Origin: Agroathelia rolfsii
Taxonomy: Eukaryota; Basidiomycota; Agaricomycetes; Amylocorticiales; Amylocorticiaceae
Length of the DNA: 64,000 nucleotides
Assembly (NCBI GenBank): GCA_018343915.1
Contig: JABRWF010000008.1
Location: 3,410,001 to 3,474,000, forward strand
Direction of reading: 5' to 3'
Positions 1 to 11,394 of the stretch are shown in pieces. Position 1 is the stretch's first letter, and every line of letters begins with the position of its first letter. Both the position numbers and the translations under genes were made by a program. Under the pieces are notes generated by a model. The model searched no databases. It saw only the letters and a program-made list of their open reading frames with translations, and was not told the DNA's origin.

Positions 1-929
1 GGGGAGCGTTTGACTCGTTTGAGCATGAGCATCTACCCCGTACCCCCTATGATATCATCGTAGATGAATCTTCCAATAAGCCGGGAGAACAGGCTTTCGA
101 GGTGGGTTAATCTGATAACGGCAACCACACAAGGCAATACTCAGATCTTTCCTACAGAAACTCATCTCTGGCCGATACCTTGGCGAAATCCTCCGGCTTG
201 TCATCTGCGAGCTCGTCGATGAGGGCGTCCTCTTCCTCGGCCAAAACACCTATAAACTTGAGTCCCCCTATGTGTTCGAAACTGCCTTCTTATCTCTAAT
301 GGAAAGGTCCGCGAATTTCATCGTCTTACTCCGAAAAAAAATCACTGAAAAACTCGACAGTGACCCAACGGATGAGCTGCTCATGATCATCGGCATCTTT
401 AGCCACTTCTTCGCTCTGGAGACAACATTGGCAGAACGACAATTCTTCCGTGCCCTTGCTAAGCTGATTGGACGCCGTGCTGCACGTTTGAGCGCTTGTG
501 GAATTGCGGCGATTGTTAGTAAAATGGGTTATCTCGATGAAGGCTGCTCTGTCGGAGCAGATGGATCCCTGTACAATGTCAGCATGATAAACCCCACAAT
601 CATGTGCAGTGACCAACATTTTTTCTCTTCTAGAAATACCCCGGTTTCGCAGATCGTGTACATGAAGGCCTTGTTGATATCTTTGGTGAAAAGGGCCGGT
701 AAGCATCGCTACCCTCACAAAATTTCACTATCAGGAATGATAATGCTCACACTACACAGAAACATCATTACACACCACGCTGAAGACGGAAGCGGTGTTG
801 GAAGTGCAATTATCGCGGGTATGTCCCTCTTAACTTCCGAATTAATATTCCCAACTCACGAGACTAATCTACACCATTCTAGCCATGACCAAGATTCGCA
901 AGGACAAAGGATTATATGTCAATCTCTGA
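1..929 (+). CDS. Hexokinase, 3' part (5' end outside window)
   Basis: This is the C-terminal part of a cytosolic hexokinase, the enzyme that phosphorylates glucose with ATP at the start of glycolysis. Six exons fit (1-101, 158-306, 361-577, 634-698, 760-818, 883-929), all with GT-AG introns of 54-64 nt, giving 211 residues to the TGA at 927. The chain opens with GAFDSFEHEHLP and runs through DESSNKPGEQAFEK, ISGRYLGEILRL, the conserved ETAFLSLMESDPTDELL block, DEGCSVGADGSLYNKYP, and a C-terminal HHAEDGSGVGSAIIA followed by AMTKIRKDKGLYVNL. These are hallmark large-subdomain and nucleotide-binding segments of fungal hexokinases. All introns close in frame and there is no in-frame stop, so the gene looks functional. 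The glucose-binding N-terminal half lies upstream of the window. Confidence 0.93.
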
Positions 930-3532
930 AGAATAAAAAAGAATTTATATGATTAAATACCAATAGATTTGTATTTTCTTATGGCACTCCAGTTTGGTTC
1001 GATTATATGACCAGTATCTATATATCTTTATTGAGCGCCTATCCAGGTGTGAGGAGAAACAAGTCCCCCCGACAACGTATGCGCATCACTCTTCATCCAA
1101 GGCTCGGCCGATGCCGTCCTATAGACGCAACAGTGATCAGAGAGCCCAGGTTGCCAAACAATGTGAACCTTTATCATTCCCGCTCAACTACCAAACACAA
1201 GGGTCATCAAGGCGGTAATGGCATACAAGTCCGAGTCAGAGCGGGAAAGACGCGGCGGGAAATCAACGTCTCTGCTCAGGTACAACCTGAACGCATGCAT
1301 TTATAGCGTGTACAACAACTGCCAACTATCATGGTTCTAGCAATGGAAAAAGAAACGCACGTTCTTCGCATGATGCTTGGATTTTTTGCGGCCAGGATCA
1401 TCAATATGCATTAATACTATCTCCTTTCATCCTCTACGAGTCCATCATTTCAACAGGGCACGTTATATGCGCGTCCATTAAATGCACATGCTCGCAGGCA
1501 GACCCGTACCGAATCAACCGATTCCTGAGGCTTGTGCATCCATACATCACGACCTTTATGAAGGAATCTTCAATAGTCTGGACTTTGGCGACCGCGGATG
1601 GATACAATCGATCATAGCACACGGGTTGCGGTTGCGGGTGCCGTGCCATATCACGCTCTATACAACTTGCAGTGACGGATGTTAACGATTTGTATCGAGG
1701 CACATCCTAAATCTCTTTATCCCGGTCCCGGAAGGAATCTATTTATTGGGTGGTATACCAAACGAGTCAGCGGTGCACGGCATATCCCGAGCATAGACCT
1801 GCTTTTCGCATCTTCCAATTAATTTCGAAGCTGTGAAATGTATTGCGAGATGATACCGATGATAGCGTAGATTGACTTTGAGTCGAATATGCTGGATAAC
1901 TACACTATAGCAAAAGTGAGAATCTCCCGGCGCTTACGGAAAACTATTGATTATCCTAACCAATCGCACTAGCGCTGACAACAGCCTAGTACACTCTATA
2001 TCTGGCTTGATCATAGATGAAATATGGGTAACAATTGACAATCCGGCAGTCTGGACCGTCGCTATCAAGTTATCAGACTATGGGTTTGCAAATGAGCGCA
2101 TCAAAAGACCCTGTCATTGCCGCATACTAGACTAGACGGTTACATTTTGAGTTGACGTTACTAATGTGCCTCGTTCAAACGTTCGCTACATTAGTGTTCA
2201 CGTACGCCGTACAGTTAAGAAGGCCACTTGGCAACCCATCGGACTCTCTGCATCGCCCGACCGTGACCTAGAATTCCAAAAAACCTTGATAACTTCAGAG
2301 AATTCGAAGCCCTCTGTCAACGGGCTATCGATAAAGCCATAGGATTCAGGTCATCTGGTGGCCTGGATGGTATGCACGTACCAGTGCTAGGCATCTACCT
2401 CATAAGCAAAGCGAATCCATCGTCGGCTGCTTATTCCGATCTTAGAAACCTTATAGACATCCGAATGTCCAGGTAGATCGTAAAGCTTTTTGTTCACGAG
2501 ACGAAAGCAAGTTATTATGAAATCGTCAATACGATTTCTTTGTCACGGTTGAGAATCACACAATATTACACAACTGTAATGAGTATATACAACGAGAAAT
2601 TTTCATTCAATTTGGTTTTTATCAACTTTATCATAACAATGATCGTTAACATATGTAACTAACAGAAAAGAAAAAAGTAAGAATACACATTTTGAAATTT
2701 TAAGAGGGAGTAGCAACTTGGTTGGTTGTATGTGTGTGAAATCGTTCATGTAGTATCGTAATACAGAAGAAAAAAGGATGGGGAAGAAAGCAATGTAGAC
2801 GTTATTAATGGTCTGCACGGACAAGGATTTAGAATATAGATAGGGGAGAGAATAGAGAAGAGGGAAAGGAGAGTAGAATGTGGATTATAGATGAGAGGCA
2901 AAAAAGAGAGGAGGCAGAATGTCTTTTTTTTTATGTTGTTAGGAGAGAGAGCCAAAGACCAAAACGAAAAAAAACCATTTGTTGTAGAGTTGATGTATGT
3001 CGTATATGACCAGTTCATAAAAAGAACCGGTCAAGGTCCGTTTCCCCCGAACCACAGAGCAAAACCAGAACCCAAGCACCGTCGCCGCCTCTCTCTCCCC
3101 ATCGCCGATCACCGAGGATGATGACAGACAGGGGGAAGAAAGGAAAAATAATACCCTGAAGATGTACACCGTGTCCGCCGCCCTGCCCATAACGATGGAC
3201 AGGCCCAGCAGGGACAAAAACCGTTGAAAATAAAAACCCAAAAAAACCTTGCAACACACCGCCCAAAAAGAAACCGGAAAGAGACCTAAAACCCAGGAAT
3301 ACTTGAACCTCTAAGTGTTTCTTCGTCGATGACACTTGGTTTGTGTTTGCATCAACCGAGGAAGGAAACAGAGAGAAAAGAAACAAAAAAACCCAGAGAG
3401 AGAAAACAAAAGAGAACCCAGAGAGATGACACGGAATATAACCAAAAGACCCAACATATAAAACCCGGAAAACCAACGGTGACGACAGAGATACGGAACC
3501 CAAGGAGGATAGAGGAGAATTCGACAAATAAT
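930..3532. other. Gene-poor stretch, no convincing gene
   Basis: I see no open frame with recognisable motifs here. The first 1.5 kb is mixed-composition DNA with only short unrelated open frames. From about 2,600 to 3,530 the + strand becomes strongly purine-rich (many GAGA and AAAA runs), which creates long pyrimidine-rich antisense frames without domain content. The right end includes the 3' flank of the minus-strand phosphotransferase gene that ends at 3533. Confidence 0.6.
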
Positions 3533-5052
3533 TTATATTGCCGGCGGGGCAGCGACGGTCGCAACGGGGGAGATGGTGGACGACGACAGGGAAGATGGAG
3601 CTGGGAACGACTTGGTAGACACCGATGATGAACGGGAGAGCGGCGTCAGCGTGTCGCGATACGGCCACCATTGCTGGGGCATCAACTTCTCCATCTCCTC
3701 TTGAAGCTCGGGAGAGAGCGACTTGCGCGTGCGATCGAGCAGCGAGCGCTTATTGTCGTACTCGCCCGCGGTGACCCATCCATAAGAGCGCATGCCGAAC
3801 ATGTTGTTCAAGTCATCGAAGAGATCATGCCAGTTGACGTAGCGATCGCGCTGGTCCTTCAGGCGCTGAAACTCTTCACGCGTAAAGCGGATGGGGCACG
3901 GCTGGTCGGGCGTCGAGAGCTCGCGCCAGCGTGCGGCGACGCTGAGAAGGGCGAGGCGCAGTGGCAAGATGCCGTCCTTCCATGTGCGACCGGCGGTCTT
4001 GGCGGGGAGCGTGCGCACGTCGCGGTGGGTCACGCGGAACGGGTGGACCTGCTTAATCTCGTAGAGCTTCTGGAGCATCTGCGCCTTGTGCTGTCCGTAG
4101 ACGAGCGATTGCGAATGGACGCTCATGTCTGCAAAGTTCTCGGGCAGCTGAGGCATGGCGAGTCCAGAAGCGACTTCGACGCCCGAATCGAGGAACGTGG
4201 GCGTGTTGATCTGCAGATAGGCTGGTCCGGCCCAGGTACCCTGCCAATCGATGATGCCCGTCACGCGCGGGTGATCGTCGGTAGAGACAAAGATGTTGCC
4301 AGCGTTCAAATCAGGATGCCAGATAGTAGAGGACAGAACCTTGGACGAAGTGGGGACAATAGCAGGAATAACAGAGCGGAACTGCTTCAGAGTATCAAGA
4401 TGCTCTCCCACAGACTGAGGACCGACGACACTTCGGAAAGGATCGTCATGCATGTGGGGCTTTGCATGAGCAGAGAGCCAGGCCTCCTCGCGCTCGGCGA
4501 GGGAGGCCAGGTATTCCTGCGGCGATGACCCTGTAGAACTAATGAGTAACCTGCTAGATGCATGAATGAAAGAACAGAAAGTACGCACACGGTCCACGGT
4601 TGATGTCAAGCTGGGCACGTTCGTCTTCATAGAAGGCGCGGTCCGGAGATGGGCCGATGCAGAACTTAGCCTCGGCCGCTGCGTTCCGGTAGCCGCCGGC
4701 AAAGAGCGTCGGTGCCTGCTGATCGGCAGGGATGTCCGACTTGTAATAAAGACCACCGTAATGCGAAAATTTCGCCTTGAGCAAACCAGACTCGATGTTG
4801 ACGAGCGAGTTGACAACGTTTTTCCTGCGGCGTGGGTCGAGCTTGGCCCAAACGTTGCTGAGGGGCACGCCGTCGGCCATGTCCATGATGATGTACTCTG
4901 CGCCGACGTTATTCTCTGCTGCGCGAGAGCTCCACGTAATCACGTTAGGGACAGGCAAACCGAGGTGATTGCGGACGTAATCCATGGTAGCGACTTCGCA
5001 GGCTGTCATCAGATGCTCCGGACCAGCGATGGGGTTCTAATGATTATTATCG

Positions 5053-5083
<31 letters not shown>

Positions 5084-5566
5084 GGAAATAGGCGTTTAAG
5101 CGTCAATTCAGCAAAACATGTCACGATGTCACATACCTTGATCCGAGCCGCGACCTTCTTACCGTTGGCAAGCGTGACGATGAAGGACTTGTTGAACATG
5201 CCCTCCTTCTTTTCCATGCCTACCACGGTTGAGCCACAGGCGTTATGGATAACCTGATGCAGTGCAGCGACGTCAAACTTGATGTACCTCTGGGCCATCT
5301 GCTCCTCCTCATTGTAGAGCCAGCGCCCGGACGTATATTTGAACAGAGTCTCGTCCTCTGCAAAGACAGGGGATATGGTTAGCGAGACGGAATGAACCGA
5401 AAATTGAGATCTTACCTTGAAGCTTGCGCACTGGGGGAGGGGGAGGGTGGATAGGCTGGTGGCCGGCTGGGATGGGTACAGCAATCGCCAAGGGCCGCCT
5501 GAAGTGCAGGCCGGTCGAGGGACGCTTGGATGCGATGGTGGTAATGATTCTTCGGGATGCGTTCAT
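3533..5566 (-). CDS. Mitochondrial AIM9-like phosphotransferase (APH kinase fold)
   Basis: Four exons (5416-5566, 5137-5357, 4589-5036, 3533-4530) give a 605-residue protein. The first exon is rich in Arg, Ser and Ala and almost without acidic residues (MNASRRIITTIASKRP), as expected of a mitochondrial targeting peptide. The body has the aminoglycoside-phosphotransferase fold seen in fungal AIM9 proteins: NKSFIVTLANGKKVAARIK (N-lobe, nucleotide side), then a GPWSSPQEYLASLAERE linker, the catalytic loop HPDLNAGNIFVS (Asp and Asn of the Brenner motif) and IIDWQGT (metal-binding Asp of the DFG-like motif). Family members are kinase-like proteins linked to mitochondrial inheritance; the substrate is unknown. 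The start was chosen because it opens the targeting peptide and all introns then keep frame. Intron 2 carries an ATA microsatellite. The Ser-rich C-terminal tail is low complexity. Confidence 0.88.
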
Positions 5567-7746
5567 AGCGAAACCATTAGCTGATTAAAGAGACTTTGGT
5601 AGTGTGCTGGAGAGGAGGTGTAGTCTAATGGTGCCCGAGAGATAGAGAGGTAATAAGAATATAAGAGAGAGCCCAAAAAGAAAAGAGAATAGAAGAAAGC
5701 GCGATGGGATGAGAGTGTGAGTGGGAGAGGGAGAGATTGAGAGAGCAGATATTTCGTGGGAGGGAAACTGGCTGGGCAGCTCAGGGGACACTTATATTTT
5801 GCGGGGTAAAGGGACCGGCCAAGCGAGCGGATAGAGAACATCCATAGCACACACGCCAATAGGGGAGGCACTGCAAGGCTAGACCCCACAAGCCGCGCTC
5901 GGCATACTCCCGTTGCACTCCAGGATTTCTCCAATTCCTAAGATTTTTTCGTCAAGTCCTTCGTCAGCCTTGACGTTGACTCTGTTTTTCATCATCGCAA
6001 ACATCATCACATTGCTCACTTGGAGCTCGTCTGCCTGCAAAGAAAGAGCGGGATTGGCAGGTACCGACGGGCCAACAACCGACCAATCATTTTTTTCTTG
6101 TGTAATCGGGCTGAAACATTACAAGCACAATGCGTGCATGTTCTGGCATAAAAATTTTAATAACTAAAATAAATACGTTCTATGCTAGTAGTCGACCTGC
6201 CTACATAATTTACCAGCGCATACTACCCGTCCAGCAGTGCACGATCTCAGAGTCGTAACAACTGGTCCGAATCATTCACATCAGGTCTGGGCGAGATGCA
6301 GTACATGCATGTATAGCACACTGCTCCACTTTGTGATGGGTCAGCTGAAGTCTTTTCATTCTTCGGTCACGCACGTGCTGCGGACATGCATACATCGTCT
6401 CAACTCTGATCCCATTCTTGGCTGTTGCCAAACGGTAACCTTAATGCAGCTGCATACATCATTTTCCCTGTCTTGCGTAGCATATGACCTATGATGAAAT
6501 CCCATACGTGTGTGTGCGTGTGCGTATGTGCTGATGTCGTTCACACAAACAAGACTTTGAGTCCAGAATGTGCTTTATTAGACTTGCGATCTCTATCCGG
6601 CTTCTATCTTCTACTGTAAGAGAAGTCTGGACTGGGCGATAGCAACTGGCCACGTTGCTTGCTTCTGTGCGTATTATATACATACATACACACAATTAGA
6701 CTCGGCACACTACCCGTGCGTTTTTATTAGGAAGACATGCACGTCGTATTCAGTGTTACTTTTGGGCTGGCCTGGAGGTTCTCAAGGAACCATTATTACT
6801 CCATGCCAGGGCCTGCAAGGGGCAGAATGAGCCCGCCTGTTCTAGGCCTCTGCATCATTACATTTAGCTCAGGGGAAATCGCGTCTTGCGATAGTCCAGC
6901 AGCACATTTCGGTATTACTTTTCATGCCAACGTGAGGTTCGAATTTTGAATGGATCACACAAATACGGTATCGCAGTTTACATACACGCAGCCAGCCACC
7001 TCTCCAAGTCCGAACCAGTCGGCATTCTCCCCGAGAGAGAAGAAGACGGACAGAGAGCGAAAGCGATAAGTACCTACGAACGGGGAAGAGAGACAGTCGA
7101 CGGACGACAGATGTGACTATCAAACTCGAAACAGCCTCCGGACGGATCTTGCGCAATGCAAAACGTCATAACGGCAAGTAACGTAAAACACTCACCTTAT
7201 GTGTATGCGTGCGCGGTAAAAACCCGACCCGTTGGGGAAAGAGAAGGGCGGCAAAGATTCGGACGACGACGGCGACGACGACAATGATGATGCTGATGCC
7301 TGATATGATACGCGGTCGGTGGCCCTAGAGGGGCCTTTTGATGTGAGAAATTTATGCGATGAGAATCCTCCTGTTCGGACAGTGTTATCATTAATTATTA
7401 ATAGAAACTGGAATACCCCGGCCGACCGATTCTCTTCGCACAGAAACAAGGCCAGCTAACACGCGCGCATATACCGACATACGTACATATGCGTGCACAG
7501 CGTATTCATACTCGTTTCCCCGGGAACGCGGGGCAGAAAATATGATTAATTAGCTCGCCGCCCCGGTTATTGGCAGCACATGTTGCCAAGGGGGTGCTAG
7601 AAAACCCTGCCGTGACGATGGCAGTGGCACTGGCAGCTACATGTAGCAGCACGATATTGAAGAACTTCTTCTATGTGCACTAACGACCGCCGACCGCAAT
7701 CAAGTATTCTTTTCTTTTCTATACGCTTCTTTACCGAGGAGGAAGC
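5567..7746. other. Intergenic region upstream of the phosphotransferase gene
   Basis: The first 200 bases upstream of the start at 5566 are a purine-rich (GAGAG/AGAAA) tract on the + strand, that is, a pyrimidine-rich 5' leader and promoter on the coding strand, common in fungal genes. The rest holds short TG-repeat runs near 6,505-6,530 and small open frames with no domain content. I find no tRNA-like or other RNA gene fold by eye. Confidence 0.5.
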
Positions 7747-7750
7747 GTAC

Positions 7751-7953
7751 ATGTACAACAAATGCCCGCCGTTTAGCGCAATTAGACTAGCACAGAAAGA
7801 CGTCATCAGGATGCAAGGGTAAGTGTTTTTTTTTGATGCGTCGCCGTCGTATAACCGGGCTTGCAGAACGTTATATATGCGCTGGTGTTGAATAGGCTGA
7901 TGTCTGATCTAGGACTGCCCATTCCTGAAGCTGAAGTCGCTGAGGCCGACTAG
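7751..7953 (+). pseudogene. Possible two-exon coding remnant, unknown
   Basis: A short stretch looks coding: MYNKCPPFSAIRLAQKDVIR and onward to 7818, then a GT-AG intron (7819-7895), then SDLGLPIPEAEVAEAD and a TAG at 7951. The frame continues upstream of the first Met without a stop (RFFTEEEAY), but I find no clear upstream exon. The composition, the intron signals and the acidic tail suggest the 3' end of an old gene rather than chance. I do not recognise the family. The foldback transposon sits only 90 bp downstream, so the gene may have been broken during local rearrangement. Chance remains a real alternative. Confidence 0.22.
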
Positions 7954-8042
7954 CGCTGGGCTGTAATCAGTTTGGAACGACTTACGCAGGCCTTCATCGG
8001 GAAAATTTCGGAGAAAGGAGCATACTCTGGGTTGCAGTAATA

Positions 8043-8549
8043 TAGCGCCTACAGAAAGTCTGTCACACTTTGTGTTCCTTTTAGCTCATCCACTTCCACA
8101 TTGTTTTGCTTCAAATAAAAATTCATGTAGTATGATATAAGTGTCCTGTATATGCCCATATAGTTGAATTCAAAAAATATTTAGTGATTAGCTATTGGCA
8201 TGCAAACCAAATGTGCTACTAAAGACTGCTGAAAAAAATATCCATCAATATAGAATATTTTAAGATGTGGGTATTTTCCCTTAAACTTAATGTATGCTAT
8301 TTCTAGTTTAAGGGAAAATACCCACATCTTAAAATATTCTATATTGATGGATATTTTTTTCAGCAGTCTTTAGTAGCACATTTGGTTTGCATGCCAATAG
8401 CTAATCACTAAATATTTTTTGAATTCAGCTATATGGGCATATACAGGACACTTATATCATACTACATGAATTTTTATTTGAAGCAAAACAATATGGAAGT
8501 GGATGAGCTAAAAGGAACAAAAAGTGTGACAGACTTTCAGTGGGCACTG
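8043..8549. mobile_element. Foldback MITE, near-perfect palindrome with TA flanks
   Basis: Two 245 bp arms (8043-8287 and 8305-8549) are almost exact reverse complements around a 17 nt loop. The outer ends read YAGYGCCYACWGAAAGTCTG inward on both sides, and both ends are flanked by TA (8041-8042 and 8550-8551). No protein is encoded. TA target duplication with no coding capacity fits a non-autonomous member of the Tc1/mariner/pogo superfamily. The arms differ at only a few positions, so insertion was recent or arm identity is maintained. A transcript would fold into a hairpin of about 245 bp. Confidence 0.85.
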
Positions 8550-9260
8550 TATATCAGTGAATAACTCAGACTAACGCCAAATGATGTCTGAGTCATCAAG
8601 CTCGTGCAGATATATAAGCCGTTGGTCACCACATCAGCTAGCATGTACAGGGAATCGATTGAACGATGAGCTGGCGGCTGGGCAGTGACTTATCCTTATT
8701 GCAGAAAGTCCTCTGCAGCACTAGTGAATTATAATGCGACAAGGTGAAAAGGCATGTGGGAGTCTTCATCTGGTTAGTCCGGAGAACTTGAGATGAATGC
8801 CATGAAGATACTCATCGCAACGGTGGGCATGCCATGCGATTCCATGCCTCGCCACCGAGACTCTATCCTGTATGTTTTTTTTTCAAAAAGCATACAGGGT
8901 ATGAAGCACCCTAACCGTTAAAGCAACCCCAATTCACGAAGCCCAGCGGTCATCTCCAACATCAATGGCATTTTTGCGACATCATTACACCAGTGAAGGT
9001 GAGCAAAAACTCCTCTCTTGGATTTGCAGCATAAATACCATGATTAACAATACAGACTTGGGAGATGGCAGTAATAGCAGGGTTGACAGAGTATAAAAAT
9101 GCAGTCCAAGGTGTGCACTGATCAAGAAAAATAAAATAACAAGTTTGAGGAACGTGCCCCCCCAAACGAGAAGGACGAAGAAAAACAAACGCACTGATAG
9201 ATGTCATAATGAAACAACAAAAAAGCACACAAATATGAGTGTCTGGTAATGTAACAAATG
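8550..9260. other. Intergenic region with a small hairpin
   Basis: No gene is seen between the foldback element and the RING-like gene. At 8867-8899 a short imperfect inverted repeat (CCTGTATG ... CATACAGG) surrounds a T-run and an A-run. It may be a minor hairpin or the scar of an excised element. The right end is the 3' flank of the minus-strand gene that stops at 9261. Confidence 0.4.
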
Positions 9261-10877
9261 TTATACGAACAATCCGATCGGTCCCCGATGAGAGTCTACC
9301 TCCCACACGCCGTTTTTCTTGATGCTGACGTGCAGACCACTACAAGAATTAACGGGGCAGATCCATGTATGCTCTTCCTCTAGCTCCGATCGGCCCTTGC
9401 CCTTGGCGGATGAACCACGCCTTGTCGTTGCTGTCGAGCGGCTGGAACCAGACCGAGATGGTTTCGAGGGTCCCGGCGCACCAGGCGCATTGAACGATCG
9501 AAGACGACTGCGCATATCCAGTGCACCAGGTGGAGGAGGGAGAGGTGCGTCCGCTCGTGCTTTACCCTTGCCTTTTCGCGAAGAATTAGAACTTGGAAGT
9601 GGGATTTCTTCCTCGAATGGTTTTTGTGGCGGAACCATAATTTGATCAAGGCATTTGCCATCAATAATATGTCCACATCGCAGCGCCCATATTTTGAGCT
9701 TATGCCGCTCTTCCTCGCTATGCGCGCCCTCTAGAATGACAAGACTGTCGCCACATCTGGCGCATACAAGAGATGGCGGCTCCGAATCGGCCGTCACTGT
9801 GCTTGGCCCAGCACGCACCGGACTGGAAGTGACATCAATCACCTCCATGGTCGAATATGAAGTCGAAGGGCCCGCTTGAGGTGCTTCCTCCGCTGGAGCA
9901 AAATCGAACGTGAACCCAGGATCAGGTCTACTGGGATGTGTCCATTCGCGCCTATACTCCGGCTCAAACCTCTTAATGTCAGGCTGCAGGATAGGCGGAC
10001 CGCCACCACCACCGAAATGACCAAAGAGATAGTCATACGCTGCATCGCCGGCGCCCATCTCGTCGAAGAACCAGTTCTCCTCGCGCTCGCGCATGAGCTC
10101 CTCGGCTTGGAATTGCCGGATTTCGGCATCGCTCCGGTTGCCTGCAAACAGGTCGTGGATCGAGAACGGAACGCGAAAGCGACGCCCACGAATACGGTCG
10201 CGCTGAGCCTCTGCTTGCTCGCGCAGCGCCTGTTGGCGGTTGTAGGATATGAGTGCGCCGCCAAGGCCTAGGGCGGGCGTATGATGCGATCGTGGAGCAG
10301 CTTGTGGCGCAGGGTGTTGATTCGGGGGTGCATATGGTCCGTTGTACTGTGCGTTGGATCTTTGGGGCTGGCCAGGTAGTGGATAGACGTGAGTACGGAA
10401 TTCGAAATTAAAGTTATTATCAGGTTGTGGAAGGACGGGCGCATGCGTAGGGTGAGGTGGCGGATGGCGACGCATGGGTGGGTCAGCAGCCCGAAATGGC
10501 ATCCAATTCAGGCGCGGCACTGGAGGAATGTGGGTGTCTTGCCTAGGAGGAGGCGGCGAGAATAGGCGCCCTGAAATGGAGATTCAAGATAAATAAGCAA
10601 TTGACATCAGCAGGATAATGAACAGGGCCAGAGACGCACGTCCTCGATTGGGAATGGAGGATCCTGTAATCTGTATCTCTGGATCACCTGTCTCATCCTC
10701 ATCGTCGAGGTCGTCGATGACAATGACTTCATGCGGCGGGTTTGGTCTACTGTGACTCCTAGACGGTGGAGGTCTCGTGTCGGTATCGTCAAGTAAGTCG
10801 ACATCGATGACTTCATGAATAGTGGGCCTTTGTCGCCGATTGAGATGATATGGGTTTGCCTGCACAACGTCTGCCAT
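9261..10877 (-). CDS. RING-like zinc-finger protein, hypothetical
   Basis: Two exons (10640-10877 and 9261-10570) join in frame across a 69 nt intron and give 515 residues. The N-terminal 80 residues are acidic and carry two similar segments (HEVIDVDLLDD and HEVIVIDDLDDED) that resemble SUMO-interacting motifs. The middle is Pro/His-rich and disordered. A cysteine-rich domain starts near residue 349: CARC (C-x2-C), then LRCGH, a Cys in GKCLDQI, a long basic Ser-rich insert, and CPVNSC near residue 486. This spacing is that of a RING or U-box-like zinc finger stretched by an insert, so a ubiquitin or SUMO ligase role is a reasonable guess. The last residues GPIGLFV follow the final Cys pair closely. 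I do not recognise a named family. Confidence 0.7.
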
Positions 10878-11394
10878 GGGTTGGGAGTGTGCTGTCGAGT
10901 TCAGAGGGGGGAGTAGTGTGTACGCTGCTGGACAAGAGAGAGGGCAAGTTGCAGCGGCTCCCTCAAATAGTCGCTGACTAAGCCAAGGGCCAACTGCTTT
11001 AGAACTGGAACCGTTCCGGCCACCGATCCCTACCTCTTTGAACCACTAGCACTTGACAAATAGTAGCATGATTACTCAGATATAGCAGCTTTGGAGTACT
11101 TTACCAACATTTTGTCCATATATCTGAAATACCAACTTATATTAATTTTTTCAGCCTTTGATGGCAGTTGGCCATCGTAAGCGCCTGTGCATCACGGCCG
11201 AGGAAGCGGCAATGTTCCTAGTCAGAGTTTATTTCACCGGAAATTACTTTATCTCTTGCTACAAAATTATGACTCCTCTTCACTCATCTCACGTAACACT
11301 CATCCCTGCGCAAGCTGGTAAAATAATCCACAACGACCTCTTGGTTGCTGGTCACCACTTTAAAACTCTCACTCGTGATCTGTAATACCAAAAG
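10878..11394. other. Divergent promoter region, RING-like gene / MFS gene
   Basis: The RING-like gene (-) and the MFS transporter gene (+) start 517 bp apart and are read outward. The region holds both promoters. No TATA box stands out. Confidence 0.5.

Noticed and set aside
3015..3671. Long minus-strand open frame rich in Phe, Leu and Ser
   Set aside because: It is the complement of a purine-rich tract, has no domain pattern, and overlaps the end of the supported phosphotransferase gene.
3671..4528. Plus-strand open frame of 285 codons
   Set aside because: It is antisense to the main exon of the phosphotransferase, which has clear kinase motifs; the sense frame explains the open antisense frame.
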